52,057 nucleotides of DNA from Ichthyosporea sp. XGB-2017a (taxonomy: Eukaryota; Opisthokonta; Ichthyosporea), in assembly GCA_002811675.1 (NCBI GenBank), contig PDIM01010260.1:108378-160434 (forward strand), in the 5' to 3' direction. This document shows positions 51,550 to 52,057 of the stretch, piece after piece (positions within the stretch are counted from its first letter, which is position 1; every line of letters begins with the position of its first letter). Position numbers and translations under genes: made by a program. A model generated the notes under the pieces. It did no database searches and was not told the DNA's origin. It saw only the letters and a program-made list of their open reading frames with translations.

Positions 51550-51962
51550 CCACCCCTCGGAACTTTGGAGGCAACAAGAACAGCAACAAAAATCAAAATC
51601 AAAATCAAAATCAACAATAAAAACAAAACAAAAGAATTACTAACAACCGAAAAACGATATCTGAAGTACAGCCGACCCTTTTCTTTTTCATACAAAGAAC
51701 AAAGAACTACAAATTAAAACAAAAAACAAAAACAGACGCTGCCGATAAAAACTAAAAACTAAAAACCACAAAATAAAAAATAAAATAAAATCGCGTGGGG
51801 ACTGGGGCCTGAGGAGTCTCTCGGTACCTTAGCTCTCAATCTGGCACAAAATAATTCCCCCGCCAAATTAGACCAAAGCAAGGCCACCCGAGACGTATTT
51901 TCTCTTTTCTTCCCTTCTGCCCTTCAAATAATTCTTCGAATTCTTCCTTCTTCTTTTTGCGC

Positions 51963-52056
<94 letters not shown>

Positions 52057-52057
52057 T
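51550..52057. other. upstream region of anoctamin, ending in poly(T)
   Basis: Promoter side of the anoctamin gene. It contains an AAAATC tandem repeat at about 51590-51612, A-rich low-complexity DNA to about 51790, and an 89-base T run from 51967 to 52055. No gene is seen. Confidence 0.5.
51967..52055. repeat. 89-base T homopolymer at window end
   Basis: An uninterrupted T run almost at the end of the sequence. A homopolymer of this length is a likely reason for an assembly break. Confidence 0.9.

Noticed and set aside
1-52057. Transposons, LTR elements, viral genes or CRISPR arrays
   Set aside because: No transposase, reverse transcriptase, integrase or capsid-like reading frame and no regularly spaced repeats were recognised.

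Overview
The window is nuclear DNA of a gene-dense, single-celled eukaryote that probably builds a cilium or flagellum. Most genes are uninterrupted. The few introns I can place are short (about 80 to 190 bases) with GT..AG ends. Poly(A) signals lie shortly after several stop codons, and two genes (a CCDC13 homologue and a probable JHY-like protein) belong to ciliary families. There are no operons, tRNA or rRNA genes, CRISPR arrays or recognisable mobile elements. The lineage is not proven by the sequence. A thraustochytrid-like stramenopile would fit the gene density, sparse introns and gene content, but this is a guess.

Layout. 0.1-5 kb: a JHY-like protein in three exons and a patatin-type triacylglycerol lipase. 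5-7.5 kb: two mitochondrial carriers of the ADP/ATP type side by side, one near-canonical and one degenerate. 7.5-10.1 kb: a long non-coding stretch. 10.1-29 kb: mostly housekeeping genes, namely NAD-dependent glycerol-3-phosphate dehydrogenase, a PLP aminotransferase, CCDC13, a Rieske protein, ANKRD16, an unrecognised probable mitochondrial membrane protein, an equilibrative nucleoside transporter, 5-formyltetrahydrofolate cyclo-ligase, a membrane-anchored J protein, antiquitin-type aldehyde dehydrogenase and the Fe-S assembly factor CIAO2B/MIP18. 29-49 kb: three very large paralogous membrane enzymes with a small GNAT acetyltransferase between the second and third. 49-51.5 kb: an anoctamin (TMEM16).

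The most striking content is the 29-49 kb cluster. Each of the three proteins (1729, 1562 and 1550 residues) has a signal or anchor segment, a TIM-barrel glycoside-hydrolase-like domain with a near-GH17 nucleophile motif, a CBM9-like beta domain, three membrane spans, a processive-type GT2 glycosyltransferase domain, further membrane spans and a Ser-rich tail ending near a shared short motif. By topology the glycosyltransferase would sit in the cytosol and the hydrolase/transglycosidase outside or in the lumen. One polypeptide could therefore both make and export a polysaccharide and trim, branch or join it. This recalls bacterial NdvB (GH17-GT2), with the order of domains reversed.

Genes are often arranged tail to tail with short shared 3' regions (37 to 255 bases). 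The N gap at 34382-35249 is flanked by the same sequence on both sides and is probably an assembly artefact.
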